Source: an archaeon | GTDB lineage: Archaea > Nanobdellota > Nanobdellia > Woesearchaeales > GW2011-AR4 | NCBI GenBank assembly: GCA_002688925.1 | Contig: NZEC01000011.1 | Location: 1-32,815, forward strand | Direction: 5' to 3' | DNA: 32,815 bases | In this document: positions 1-7,193 of the stretch, one piece after another | Numbering within the stretch: position 1 is the stretch's first letter | Layout: every line of letters begins with the position of its first letter | Translations under genes and position numbers: made by a program | Notes under the pieces: generated by a model | Database searches by the model: none | What the model saw: only the letters and a program-made list of their open reading frames with translations | What the model was told of the DNA's origin: nothing

Positions 1-1171
<1,171 letters not shown>

Positions 1172-1312
1172 TTATTTATTGGTCGCAAGTATCACAAAAA
1201 TTACACATACTTGATAGTAATATCAAGCACAAGTTAAGTTCAATGTCAAATTTTAGAATTTGGATATCTAAAACATAGACGGAGGCGATAGAGTACTAGC
1301 AAATTATTAGTG
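1172..1312 (-). other. 16S rRNA leader (pre-rRNA 5' region)
   Basis: This non-coding stretch lies between the rRNA promoter and the mature 16S 5' end. It contains an inverted repeat at 1210-1227 (CTTGATA, 4-nt loop, TATCAAG) that would form a hairpin in the precursor and could take part in processing. The matching 3' flank of the rRNA is outside the window, so a processing stem cannot be confirmed. No ORF or tRNA is seen here. Confidence 0.6.
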
Positions 1313-1327
1313 TATTTAAATGTTTCG
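1313..1327 (-). promoter_or_regulatory. BRE/TATA promoter of the 16S rRNA
   Basis: On the minus strand the sequence is CGAAACATTTAAATA, an A-rich BRE followed by a TTTAAATA box A. Transcription would start about 22-26 bases downstream, near 1290, giving a leader of about 120 nt. The identical 15-mer occurs at 11479-11493, and a close relative (acatttaaatac) sits before the twin pilins at about 27674, suggesting it is a strong promoter type in this genome. Confidence 0.65.
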
Positions 1328-1360
1328 TTGATGTTGAATCCTATATAATAATCCATAAAA

Positions 1361-1368
1361 TTTAAATA
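1361..1368 (+). promoter_or_regulatory. TATA box for the hemerythrin-like gene
   Basis: TTTAAATA is centred about 27 bases before the ATG at 1392, which is the spacing expected for a leaderless archaeal transcript. It argues for ATG 1392 rather than the upstream TTG at 1380. Confidence 0.6.
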
Positions 1369-1391
1369 AAATGCCCTAATTGCCTGTTTAC

Positions 1392-1934
1392 ATGAATTCT
1401 ACAGAAAAACCCACAGCAATGCTTTCTGAGGAGCACCAAAGCATACTCAAGGTAATAAATGCACTAATAAAAGAATGCGATGCTCTTGAACAGAAAAAAG
1501 AGCTGGATAAAGATTTTTTTGAAAAAGCTATAGATTTTATACGAAACTTTGCCGATAAATTCCACCATGCAAAGGAAGAAGATATCTTATTCATAGAGTT
1601 ATGCAAAGATGAAGTACAGATGCATTGCAATCCTATACCGCAGATGCTGCATGAACATGACCTGGGAAGGAATTTCGTGAAAGGCATGGAACAGGGATTA
1701 AATGAAAACAATAAAGCCAAAGTGATAGAAAATGCACGAGGTTATATACAATTGCTTCAGGAGCATATCGACAAGGAAGATAATATCTTATATCCTATGG
1801 CTGATGAAGCCCTAAATCCAGAAATCCAAAAAACAATTCTTGAAAAATTTAAGCAGGCAGAACACAAAAGATTCACCGAAGGGACAAAAGAAAAATACAT
1901 TGCCCTTGCTGATGAATTTGAAAAAAGAAATTAA
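1392..1934 (+). CDS. hemerythrin-like (HHE domain) protein
   Basis: A protein of about 180 residues with the His/Glu pattern of the hemerythrin HHE cation-binding family: an N-terminal EEHQ (about residue 15), FHHAKEED (58-65), a central LHEHDLGR, and LLQEHIDKEDNILYP near 135. These residues would bind a non-heme di-iron centre in a four-helix bundle. Family members bind O2 or NO, or serve iron and oxidative-stress functions; which applies here is not visible. The start is set at ATG 1392 because a TTTAAATA box lies at leaderless spacing; an in-frame TTG exists at 1380. The next gene, a cupin, begins 3 nt after the stop, so the two are probably co-transcribed. The gene diverges from the 16S rRNA. 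Confidence 0.88.
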   Translation: MNSTEKPTAMLSEEHQSILKVINALIKECDALEQKKELDKDFFEKAIDFIRNFADKFHHAKEEDILFIELCKDEVQMHCNPIPQMLHEHDLGRNFVKGMEQGLNENNKAKVIENARGYIQLLQEHIDKEDNILYPMADEALNPEIQKTILEKFKQAEHKRFTEGTKEKYIALADEFEKRN

Positions 1935-1937
1935 AAA

Positions 1938-2246
1938 ATGACCGAAAGCTGGAAAAATTTAAGCAAGATTATTGAATATTCTAAGGATGGTGTATTAAGC
2001 AAGGTATTGGCTAAAACCGAAAAGAATAATATAACCTTATTCAGCATGGCAGGCGGAACAGAAATATCCGATCACACATCCACAAAAGAAGGATTTATTT
2101 TTGTCATAGAAGGCAAAGGCATCTTCAACCTAAAAGGAGAAAATATTCCAATGCTCCCCGGAACATTCATTTTCATGGAAAAAAACGATGTCCATTCGCT
2201 AAAAGCCGAGGAAAACACTTCTTTCTTGCTTTCATTGTGTAATTAG
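1938..2246 (+). CDS. small single-domain cupin protein
   Basis: A 102-residue protein matching a single cupin barrel. Motif 1 is around 47-62 (HTSTKEGF then IEGKG) and motif 2 around 74-88 (PGTFIFMEKNDVH). Of the usual metal ligands the first His, the Glu and the last His are present, but the second His of the HxH pair is Ser/Thr, so metal binding may be weak or altered. It starts 3 nt after the hemerythrin-like gene, which suggests one operon and perhaps a shared metal, oxygen or redox role. Small cupins of this type have very varied functions, so no reaction is assigned. Confidence 0.8.
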   Translation: MTESWKNLSKIIEYSKDGVLSKVLAKTEKNNITLFSMAGGTEISDHTSTKEGFIFVIEGKGIFNLKGENIPMLPGTFIFMEKNDVHSLKAEENTSFLLSLCN

Positions 2247-2276
2247 AGCTAATTATTCTAAGTTAAACCCCTAACA

Positions 2277-2284
2277 TTTTTATA
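2277..2284 (+). promoter_or_regulatory. TATA box for nurA
   Basis: TTTTATAC is centred about 27 bases before the ATG at 2308, fitting a leaderless transcript. The preceding 60-nt gap holds nothing else recognised. Confidence 0.5.
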
Positions 2285-2307
2285 CATTAAAACATTCATT
2301 ATCTAAA

Positions 2308-3354
2308 ATGGATGATATTTACAACAAAATAACAGAACTGGTAAAAAATAATATCCTGGATGTTGATGATAATTTTGTCAAGTTTTCTGATTCGGGCTAT
2401 GATGCAGTTAAATTCGATAAAAATAATTTTAGTAATATTGAAAACATAAAATCTGACAATAAAATAGCCTTTATTGATGGGGGAAGCTCGGAAATATTAA
2501 AGTCATCAAATTTCTCATTAAATCTGATAAGGATTTATTATGCAGTTTACTTCAAAAACAAGAGAATAAAATCCGGAAAGAATGACTTCTATTCATTTAC
2601 CTGCGCAAAAAATGTCAATAATGAGATATATTTTGATACTGAGATAATAGGAATAAAAAATAATATTATCAGCAAGGAAGGTTTGTTATTGAGTTCTTTA
2701 GATGAAACTATTAAACAAGGCATAACAAGAGCAAATATCTCAAATATGGCAAATTTAGTAAGGAGATTCTCAGAGATTAAAACCGCTGCTAAAGTTGTAG
2801 AAAGCCTGGATGAGAATGACATTATTGTTTTAGACGGCTCACTACAGTGCACTTTTACAAATGAGAAAAAGTACCTGGAAGAATTATATGAAAATGCATT
2901 AAGAAATAAAGTTATTGTGTGTGGCTTAAGCAAGACAACAGCATTGATGACAGATAAAGGAAATTCAATAACTAGTGCGTTAAACAAATTCAATTTTGAT
3001 GGGAAATGGGCTTATCATCCTGTTGCAGATATAAAAAATGAAAATCATCAGGCAGATATTGCTTTTGTAAAGTTTCATGAAAAATCAAAGTATATGTTTA
3101 GGTTTGAGATATTTAGAAAGCAAAAAGAGCGCATTAAAGATGCCATAAATTTAATTTCCGGAAATTGCAAAGACCCTGTTTTTATTGGGTATCCTTATGG
3201 CCTTGTAGAAGCGGACAGGAGCGCAAGAATATCAAACAGTGAGAAGGAAATGATGCTGACATTTTTTAGCATAAAATTCGGAAAAGAGTGGGAAAAAATA
3301 AAAGATTCGTTAAGCAGTGTTGATGCCCATGAGATTTTAGATAGTATTGGGTAA
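2308..3354 (+). CDS. nurA: NurA-domain nuclease
   Basis: A 348-residue protein of the archaeal NurA family, a 5'-3' nuclease that normally works with the HerA hexameric translocase, Mre11 and Rad50 in resecting double-strand breaks. Visible landmarks are FIDGG near residue 55 and IVLDGSL near 173 (acidic metal-binding residues of the RNase H-like fold), and the C-terminal IGYPYGLVEADRSARIS and DAHEILDS motifs typical of the family. Family members are usually next to herA, but no HerA gene is visible in this window. It converges on the NAD-kinase-like gene with only 5 nt between the stops. The start at ATG 2308 is supported by a TATA box at leaderless distance. Confidence 0.87.
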   Translation: MDDIYNKITELVKNNILDVDDNFVKFSDSGYDAVKFDKNNFSNIENIKSDNKIAFIDGGSSEILKSSNFSLNLIRIYYAVYFKNKRIKSGKNDFYSFTCAKNVNNEIYFDTEIIGIKNNIISKEGLLLSSLDETIKQGITRANISNMANLVRRFSEIKTAAKVVESLDENDIIVLDGSLQCTFTNEKKYLEELYENALRNKVIVCGLSKTTALMTDKGNSITSALNKFNFDGKWAYHPVADIKNENHQADIAFVKFHEKSKYMFRFEIFRKQKERIKDAINLISGNCKDPVFIGYPYGLVEADRSARISNSEKEMMLTFFSIKFGKEWEKIKDSLSSVDAHEILDSIG

Positions 3355-3359
3355 AAAAA

Positions 3360-4373
3360 TCAAACCCCATAAACACTCTGCCTTGCGTCATTAAGATAAG
3401 CCTGCCTTGTTATCAGCCTTTTTCCCAATAAGAGCTCTAATGCATGCCTTACAGTTCTCTCAGGCAAATAAGTCATGTTAATTATTTCTTTCTGCGTCAG
3501 ATTTCCCTCATAAGAAAGAATCTTGTAGACTAATTTTGCGCTCGGAGGCAGATTCATTGTCTTTTCCTCGCTTAAGGAAACCGTTCTTTTCTTGAGCTTG
3601 TTCTCAATTGCATAATCCCTTGAAAACTCTATAAACTGGGCATCATATTTTGATTTTTCTATCTTCACGCTATCACTCTTCAAATTTATCCTTACATCCC
3701 CATCCATGATTACAATTGGAGAAATAGCATCTATATCAGTAATGTTAATTTTTGATTTATTTGAAACAATGGCAGTAGTCTTTTTTTCAATTGAAGATAT
3801 TGGGGTTATGGATAATATCTCTGGCTCATCCAGGATTATCGGACCATAGGCAGAAAAGCTGTAGCCTGTGCTGCCTGTAGGCGTTGCAACTATAAGGCCA
3901 TCTGCATTGTCTTTCCATAATTTTTCATTATTGAGATTTAATGAATATCTTATCAAAGAAGCGCTTTTTGAAGAAAAAATACCTATGTCATTTAATGCAG
4001 CATACTTGCTATTGTCATTAAACTTTGCAACTATCCTTGACCTTTTAAAAATCTTAAATTTATCTTTTTCTATCAAATCTATATATCCCAAAAGATTTGC
4101 AGCATCTGACTGTGCAAGAAAGCTCTGCATTGAGCCTACTCCCAATAAGGGAATCTGCCTTTTTCCAAGATCCCTGAAAGTTTTCAATATTAAATTATCA
4201 TCCCCAAAAGCCAAAATCGCATCTGGAGTTATTTCATCAATATTCTTTTTATTCCCTATAATTTTTAAATTTTTATCAACAGCATAATCGGCATTTATCT
4301 TCCTGAGGTAAGATACTGCACGTTTTGCAAGCTCCAGGGAATTTTTATCTAATTTGCTTGTTACAAAATACAT
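3360..4373 (-). CDS. NAD-kinase-like protein fused to a C-terminal winged helix
   Basis: A 337-residue protein. Residues about 1-260 match the ATP-NAD kinase fold, with DGLIVATPTGSTGYS (about 158-172) and the MDGD segment of the NAD-binding domain. The usual GGDG motif is altered to FGDDN (56-60), keeping the catalytic-position Asp, and the usual NE dipeptide is ND (LNDIGIF). Residues about 275-337 form an added winged-helix domain (LTQKEIINMTYLPERTVRHAL is the likely HTH). NAD kinases phosphorylate NAD to NADP. The added DNA-binding domain, and the divergent placement against nadA-nadC-nadX, suggest (inference) an NAD(P)-sensing regulator, a bifunctional enzyme-regulator, or both. ATG 4373 is preceded by a TATA box at leaderless spacing. 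Confidence 0.8.
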   Translation of the reverse strand: MYFVTSKLDKNSLELAKRAVSYLRKINADYAVDKNLKIIGNKKNIDEITPDAILAFGDDNLILKTFRDLGKRQIPLLGVGSMQSFLAQSDAANLLGYIDLIEKDKFKIFKRSRIVAKFNDNSKYAALNDIGIFSSKSASLIRYSLNLNNEKLWKDNADGLIVATPTGSTGYSFSAYGPIILDEPEILSITPISSIEKKTTAIVSNKSKINITDIDAISPIVIMDGDVRINLKSDSVKIEKSKYDAQFIEFSRDYAIENKLKKRTVSLSEEKTMNLPPSAKLVYKILSYEGNLTQKEIINMTYLPERTVRHALELLLGKRLITRQAYLNDARQSVYGV

Positions 4374-4393
4374 ACAAAAAAGTAAAAAAACCT

Positions 4394-4405
4394 TATTTAA
4401 ATAAT
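4394..4405. promoter_or_regulatory. TATA box between the divergent NAD genes
   Basis: TTATTTAAATAA is itself palindromic. On the minus strand it lies 26 bases from the ATG of the NAD-kinase-like gene, fitting a leaderless start. It could also initiate plus-strand transcription, though nadA has a closer candidate (TTTTAAAAATA at 4475-4485) placed for a leaderless start at ATG 4503. Confidence 0.5.
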
Positions 4406-4416
4406 TTGCTATTTAT

Positions 4417-4431
4417 AGGCAAATATTGCCT
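4417..4431. promoter_or_regulatory. candidate operator palindrome in the NAD promoter region
   Basis: AGGCAA-ATA-TTGCCT is a perfect 6-bp inverted repeat with a 3-bp centre, placed between the divergent NAD-kinase/HTH gene and nadA. A third TTGCCT half-site is at 4456-4461. The geometry suits a dimeric HTH regulator, and the adjacent winged-helix fusion is an obvious candidate. Binding is inference. Confidence 0.45.
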
Positions 4432-4502
4432 CTTTTTTTACAAAACCAGTTAAAATTGCCTGATTGCATAACTATTTTAAAAATACCTTGTCATTGGTAG
4501 GA

Positions 4503-5438
4503 ATGCAGCTTCAACAAACCATATTAGAGGAGAAAAATCCGGATGAAAAGCTAATACAGCTAATTCTAGAGCTGAAAAAACAATTAAACGCAGTTATTCT
4601 GGTGCATAACTACCAACGGCCGGAGATGTACAAAATTGCCGACTTTATAGGCGATTCTTTAGGCCTCTCCGAGGAAGCAGCTAAAACAGATGCTGATATC
4701 ATCTTATTCTGCGGCGTGAAATTCATGGCAGAAACAGCAAAAATTCTAAGCCCGAAAAAAACAGTTTTATTGCCCAGTTTAGATGCAGGATGCGCTCTTG
4801 CTGATATGGCAACCCTTGAGCAGCTAAAAAAAGTAAAAGAAAAACATCCGGATGCTGCAGTTGTAAGCTATGTGAACGCAAATGCAGACATAAAGGCTGA
4901 ATCTGATGTCTGCTGCACTTCCATGAACGCTGTTAAAATTGTCAATTCCCTTCCAAACAAGGAAATAATTTTTTTGCCTGACAAAAATCTTGGAAGGTAT
5001 GTCGCTTCAAAAACAGACAAAAAAATAATTTTGTGGGATGGCTATTGTTTTGTGCATGACAAGCTTAATGCTGAAATGCTTGATGACTTGAAAAAAGATA
5101 TGCCCGGAGCAAAGATAATTGCGCATCCAGAATGCAAAACTGATATCCTACAGGAAGCAGACCATATTAGCGGCACAGGCGGCATGGCAAAATTTGCAAA
5201 TTCAAGCAATGCAAAGGATTTCATTGTTGTCACAGAATGCGGCATGACAGAAAAATTAAAGGAAGATGTTCCGGATAAAAATTTTTACTCGTTCTGCAAC
5301 ATCTGCCCTTACATGAAATACACAACCCTGCCTTTAGTCGTAAGCTCATTGACCCAAAAGCAGCATGAAATAACTCTTCCTGAAGAAACAATAAAAAAGG
5401 CAAGGAAGGCTTTAGATAAGATGCTTGAATATAGCTAA
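4503..5438 (+). CDS. nadA: quinolinate synthase NadA
   Basis: A protein of about 311 residues that condenses iminoaspartate with dihydroxyacetone phosphate to form quinolinate, using a [4Fe-4S] cluster. The family is recognised by VHNYQRPE near the N-terminus, IGDSLGLS, FCGVKFMAETAKIL, and three cluster cysteines in AGCALAD, VTECGM and CNICPYMK. The start is taken at ATG 4503, because NadA proteins begin near this point and a TATA-like element is at leaderless spacing; an in-frame TTG at 4464 would add 13 unsupported residues. nadC follows with a single base between stop and ATG, so the genes are co-transcribed. The enzyme is cytosolic and oxygen-sensitive in the family. Confidence 0.95.
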   Translation: MQLQQTILEEKNPDEKLIQLILELKKQLNAVILVHNYQRPEMYKIADFIGDSLGLSEEAAKTDADIILFCGVKFMAETAKILSPKKTVLLPSLDAGCALADMATLEQLKKVKEKHPDAAVVSYVNANADIKAESDVCCTSMNAVKIVNSLPNKEIIFLPDKNLGRYVASKTDKKIILWDGYCFVHDKLNAEMLDDLKKDMPGAKIIAHPECKTDILQEADHISGTGGMAKFANSSNAKDFIVVTECGMTEKLKEDVPDKNFYSFCNICPYMKYTTLPLVVSSLTQKQHEITLPEETIKKARKALDKMLEYS

Positions 5439-5439
5439 G

Positions 5440-6354
5440 ATGAAAAATGGTATTATTTATGAATTCTGGGGTAGAAGCAAACTTTTAAACTTGGGAAATA
5501 AGCGATATTCTGATTATGTCAAAAATTTTTTTGAGGATAAATTAAAAAATGATATGATCAATAAAGACATTACAACAAAAATTCTTATAAAAAATAATAG
5601 TGCAAGAGCAAGTATTGTAGCAAAAGAAGATGGAATTCTCTCCGGCATGGAAGAATGTTCTATTTTATTCAAAGGACTTAAGGTTAAAAATAAAAAAAAG
5701 GATGGAGAAAAAATAAAGAAAGGCCAGGTAATAACAGAATTAAGCGGAAATATAAACAAGTTCCTTGGAGTTGAAAGAACAATTCTTAATGTTTTGCAGA
5801 GAATGAGCGGCATCGCAACAATAATCTATAATCTGAATAAAAAAATAAAAAATAACTGTAAAATAGCAGCAACAAGAAAAACTTTATGGGGTTTATTGGA
5901 TAAAAAAGCAGTTTCTATAGGAAAAGGCCTTACTCACCGGTTGAACCTTTCAGACGGAATATTAATCAAAGATAATCATATAAAAGCATTGAATAATGAT
6001 ATTAAAACAGCTTTAATTCTTGCAGATAATAATAAAAAAACAAAGTTTGTTGAAATAGAAGTAGCTAATAAAAGACAGGCATTGAAAGCAGCATTAACGA
6101 TAAGCTCATTAAAGAATAAAAAATCAAAAAAAATATTTGCAATAATGCTCGATAATATGAGCCCAAAAGAAATAAAAAAAACAATTGATGAGATAAAGAG
6201 CAAAAAACTGCAGAATAATGTATTGTTTGAAGCATCCGGGAACATTAATGAAAAAAACATAGCAGAATATTCAAAAACAGGGATTGATATAATCTCATTG
6301 GGATTTATAACCCACTCTGCAAAAGCTTTGGATATAGCATTAGAAATAAAATGA
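5440..6354 (+). CDS. nadC: nicotinate-nucleotide pyrophosphorylase (carboxylating) NadC
   Basis: A 304-residue quinolinate phosphoribosyltransferase that joins quinolinate with PRPP to give nicotinate mononucleotide, CO2 and pyrophosphate. Family signatures in order are ERTILNVLQRMSGIAT, AATRKT, the LTHRLNLSDGILIKDNH stretch, FVEIEV, MLDNMSP, FEASGNI and the C-terminal ISLGFITHS. Basic residues for binding quinolinate and PRPP are kept in ATRKT and HR. The protein is Lys- and Asn-rich, like its neighbours. ATG 5440 lies one base after the nadA stop; an upstream in-frame TTG at 5425 would overlap nadA. The last four bases (ATGA) are shared with the nadX start, showing translational coupling. 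Confidence 0.95.
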   Translation: MKNGIIYEFWGRSKLLNLGNKRYSDYVKNFFEDKLKNDMINKDITTKILIKNNSARASIVAKEDGILSGMEECSILFKGLKVKNKKKDGEKIKKGQVITELSGNINKFLGVERTILNVLQRMSGIATIIYNLNKKIKNNCKIAATRKTLWGLLDKKAVSIGKGLTHRLNLSDGILIKDNHIKALNNDIKTALILADNNKKTKFVEIEVANKRQALKAALTISSLKNKKSKKIFAIMLDNMSPKEIKKTIDEIKSKKLQNNVLFEASGNINEKNIAEYSKTGIDIISLGFITHSAKALDIALEIK

Positions 6355-7142
6355 TAACAGGTATTATTGGCTGCGGAAATATTGGAACAGAGCTCGCATT
6401 ATTCATGGATAAAAGAAAGGATTTTGAATTGAAATATTTGTTTGATATTGATAAAGATAATTCAGATAATTTAACTAAAAAATTAAAAAACAGCAATCCA
6501 AAATTTGCATCATTTGATTCACTGATAAAAAATTCTGAATTGACAATTGAGTCAGCAGACAAAGAAGCAGTTAAAAAAATACTGAAAAACAAGGATCTAG
6601 ATAAAAAAAACAAAAAACTGCTTGTAATGAGCACTTCCGGATTGTTTGAAAATATTTCTTCACTAAAAAAAACAAAAAACTGCGATATTTACCTTCCTTC
6701 CGGTGCAATTGCGGGCTTGGATGCAATAAAATCAGTATCTGGAAAAATAAGCTCATTGACTTTAACAACAACAAAAAATCCAAAAGGGATTGCAAACGCT
6801 CCATTTATATTAAAAAATAACATTAATCTTAAAAAAATAAAAAACAAAAAAATAATTTTTCAAGGCAAACTAAAAGAAGCAGTTGTTGGCTTTCCAAAAA
6901 ACATCAATGTCGCAGCAACATTATTCCTGGCATCGAAATTCAATAATATAAAAATTAAAATAATTGCCGACCCAAAAACAAAAACAAACATCCATGAGAT
7001 AGTATGCAAAGGGAATTTTGGAAACTTAACTTTAATTGCTGAAAACCTGCCAAGCAAAAACCCAAAAACAAGCTATCTAGCGATATTGAGCGCAATTCAG
7101 GTATTGAAGAATATAAACAATAAGGTAAAAATTGGGTCATAA
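6351..7142 (+). CDS. nadX: L-aspartate dehydrogenase NadX
   Basis: A 263-residue NAD(P)-dependent aspartate dehydrogenase that oxidises L-aspartate to iminoaspartate, the first step of NAD synthesis in organisms lacking the FAD oxidase NadB. An N-terminal Rossmann motif GIIGCGNIG is followed by LPSGAIAGLDAIK, TTKNPKG, FPKNINVAATL, the catalytic-region HEI and the C-terminal NPKTSYLAILSAI, all typical of the family. Using a dehydrogenase rather than an oxidase fits an anaerobic lifestyle. The gene overlaps nadC by 4 nt and ends the operon; a T-rich tract follows at 7144-7153. With NadA and NadC it completes aspartate to nicotinate mononucleotide. Confidence 0.92.
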   Translation: MITGIIGCGNIGTELALFMDKRKDFELKYLFDIDKDNSDNLTKKLKNSNPKFASFDSLIKNSELTIESADKEAVKKILKNKDLDKKNKKLLVMSTSGLFENISSLKKTKNCDIYLPSGAIAGLDAIKSVSGKISSLTLTTTKNPKGIANAPFILKNNINLKKIKNKKIIFQGKLKEAVVGFPKNINVAATLFLASKFNNIKIKIIADPKTKTNIHEIVCKGNFGNLTLIAENLPSKNPKTSYLAILSAIQVLKNINNKVKIGS

Positions 7143-7153
7143 TTTGTTTTTTT
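7143..7153 (+). terminator. T-rich terminator after the nad operon
   Basis: A run of T residues broken by one G follows the nadX stop directly. Archaeal transcription often ends at such U-tracts without a hairpin. The TATA-like TTTAAATTTATAA at 7163-7175 just beyond it serves topA. Confidence 0.4.
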
Positions 7154-7162
7154 ACAAAGTTT

Positions 7163-7175
7163 TTTAAATTTATAA
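7163..7175 (+). promoter_or_regulatory. TATA region for topA
   Basis: An AT-rich box (TTTAAATTTATAA) is centred about 25 bases before the ATG at 7194, consistent with a leaderless transcript. Confidence 0.5.
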
Positions 7176-7193
7176 GATTTTACTTTAATTATT

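Noticed and set aside
4464-4502. Upstream TTG start for nadA adding 13 residues
   Set aside because: The extra residues are not part of the NadA family N-terminus, and a TATA-like box is placed for a leaderless start at ATG 4503.
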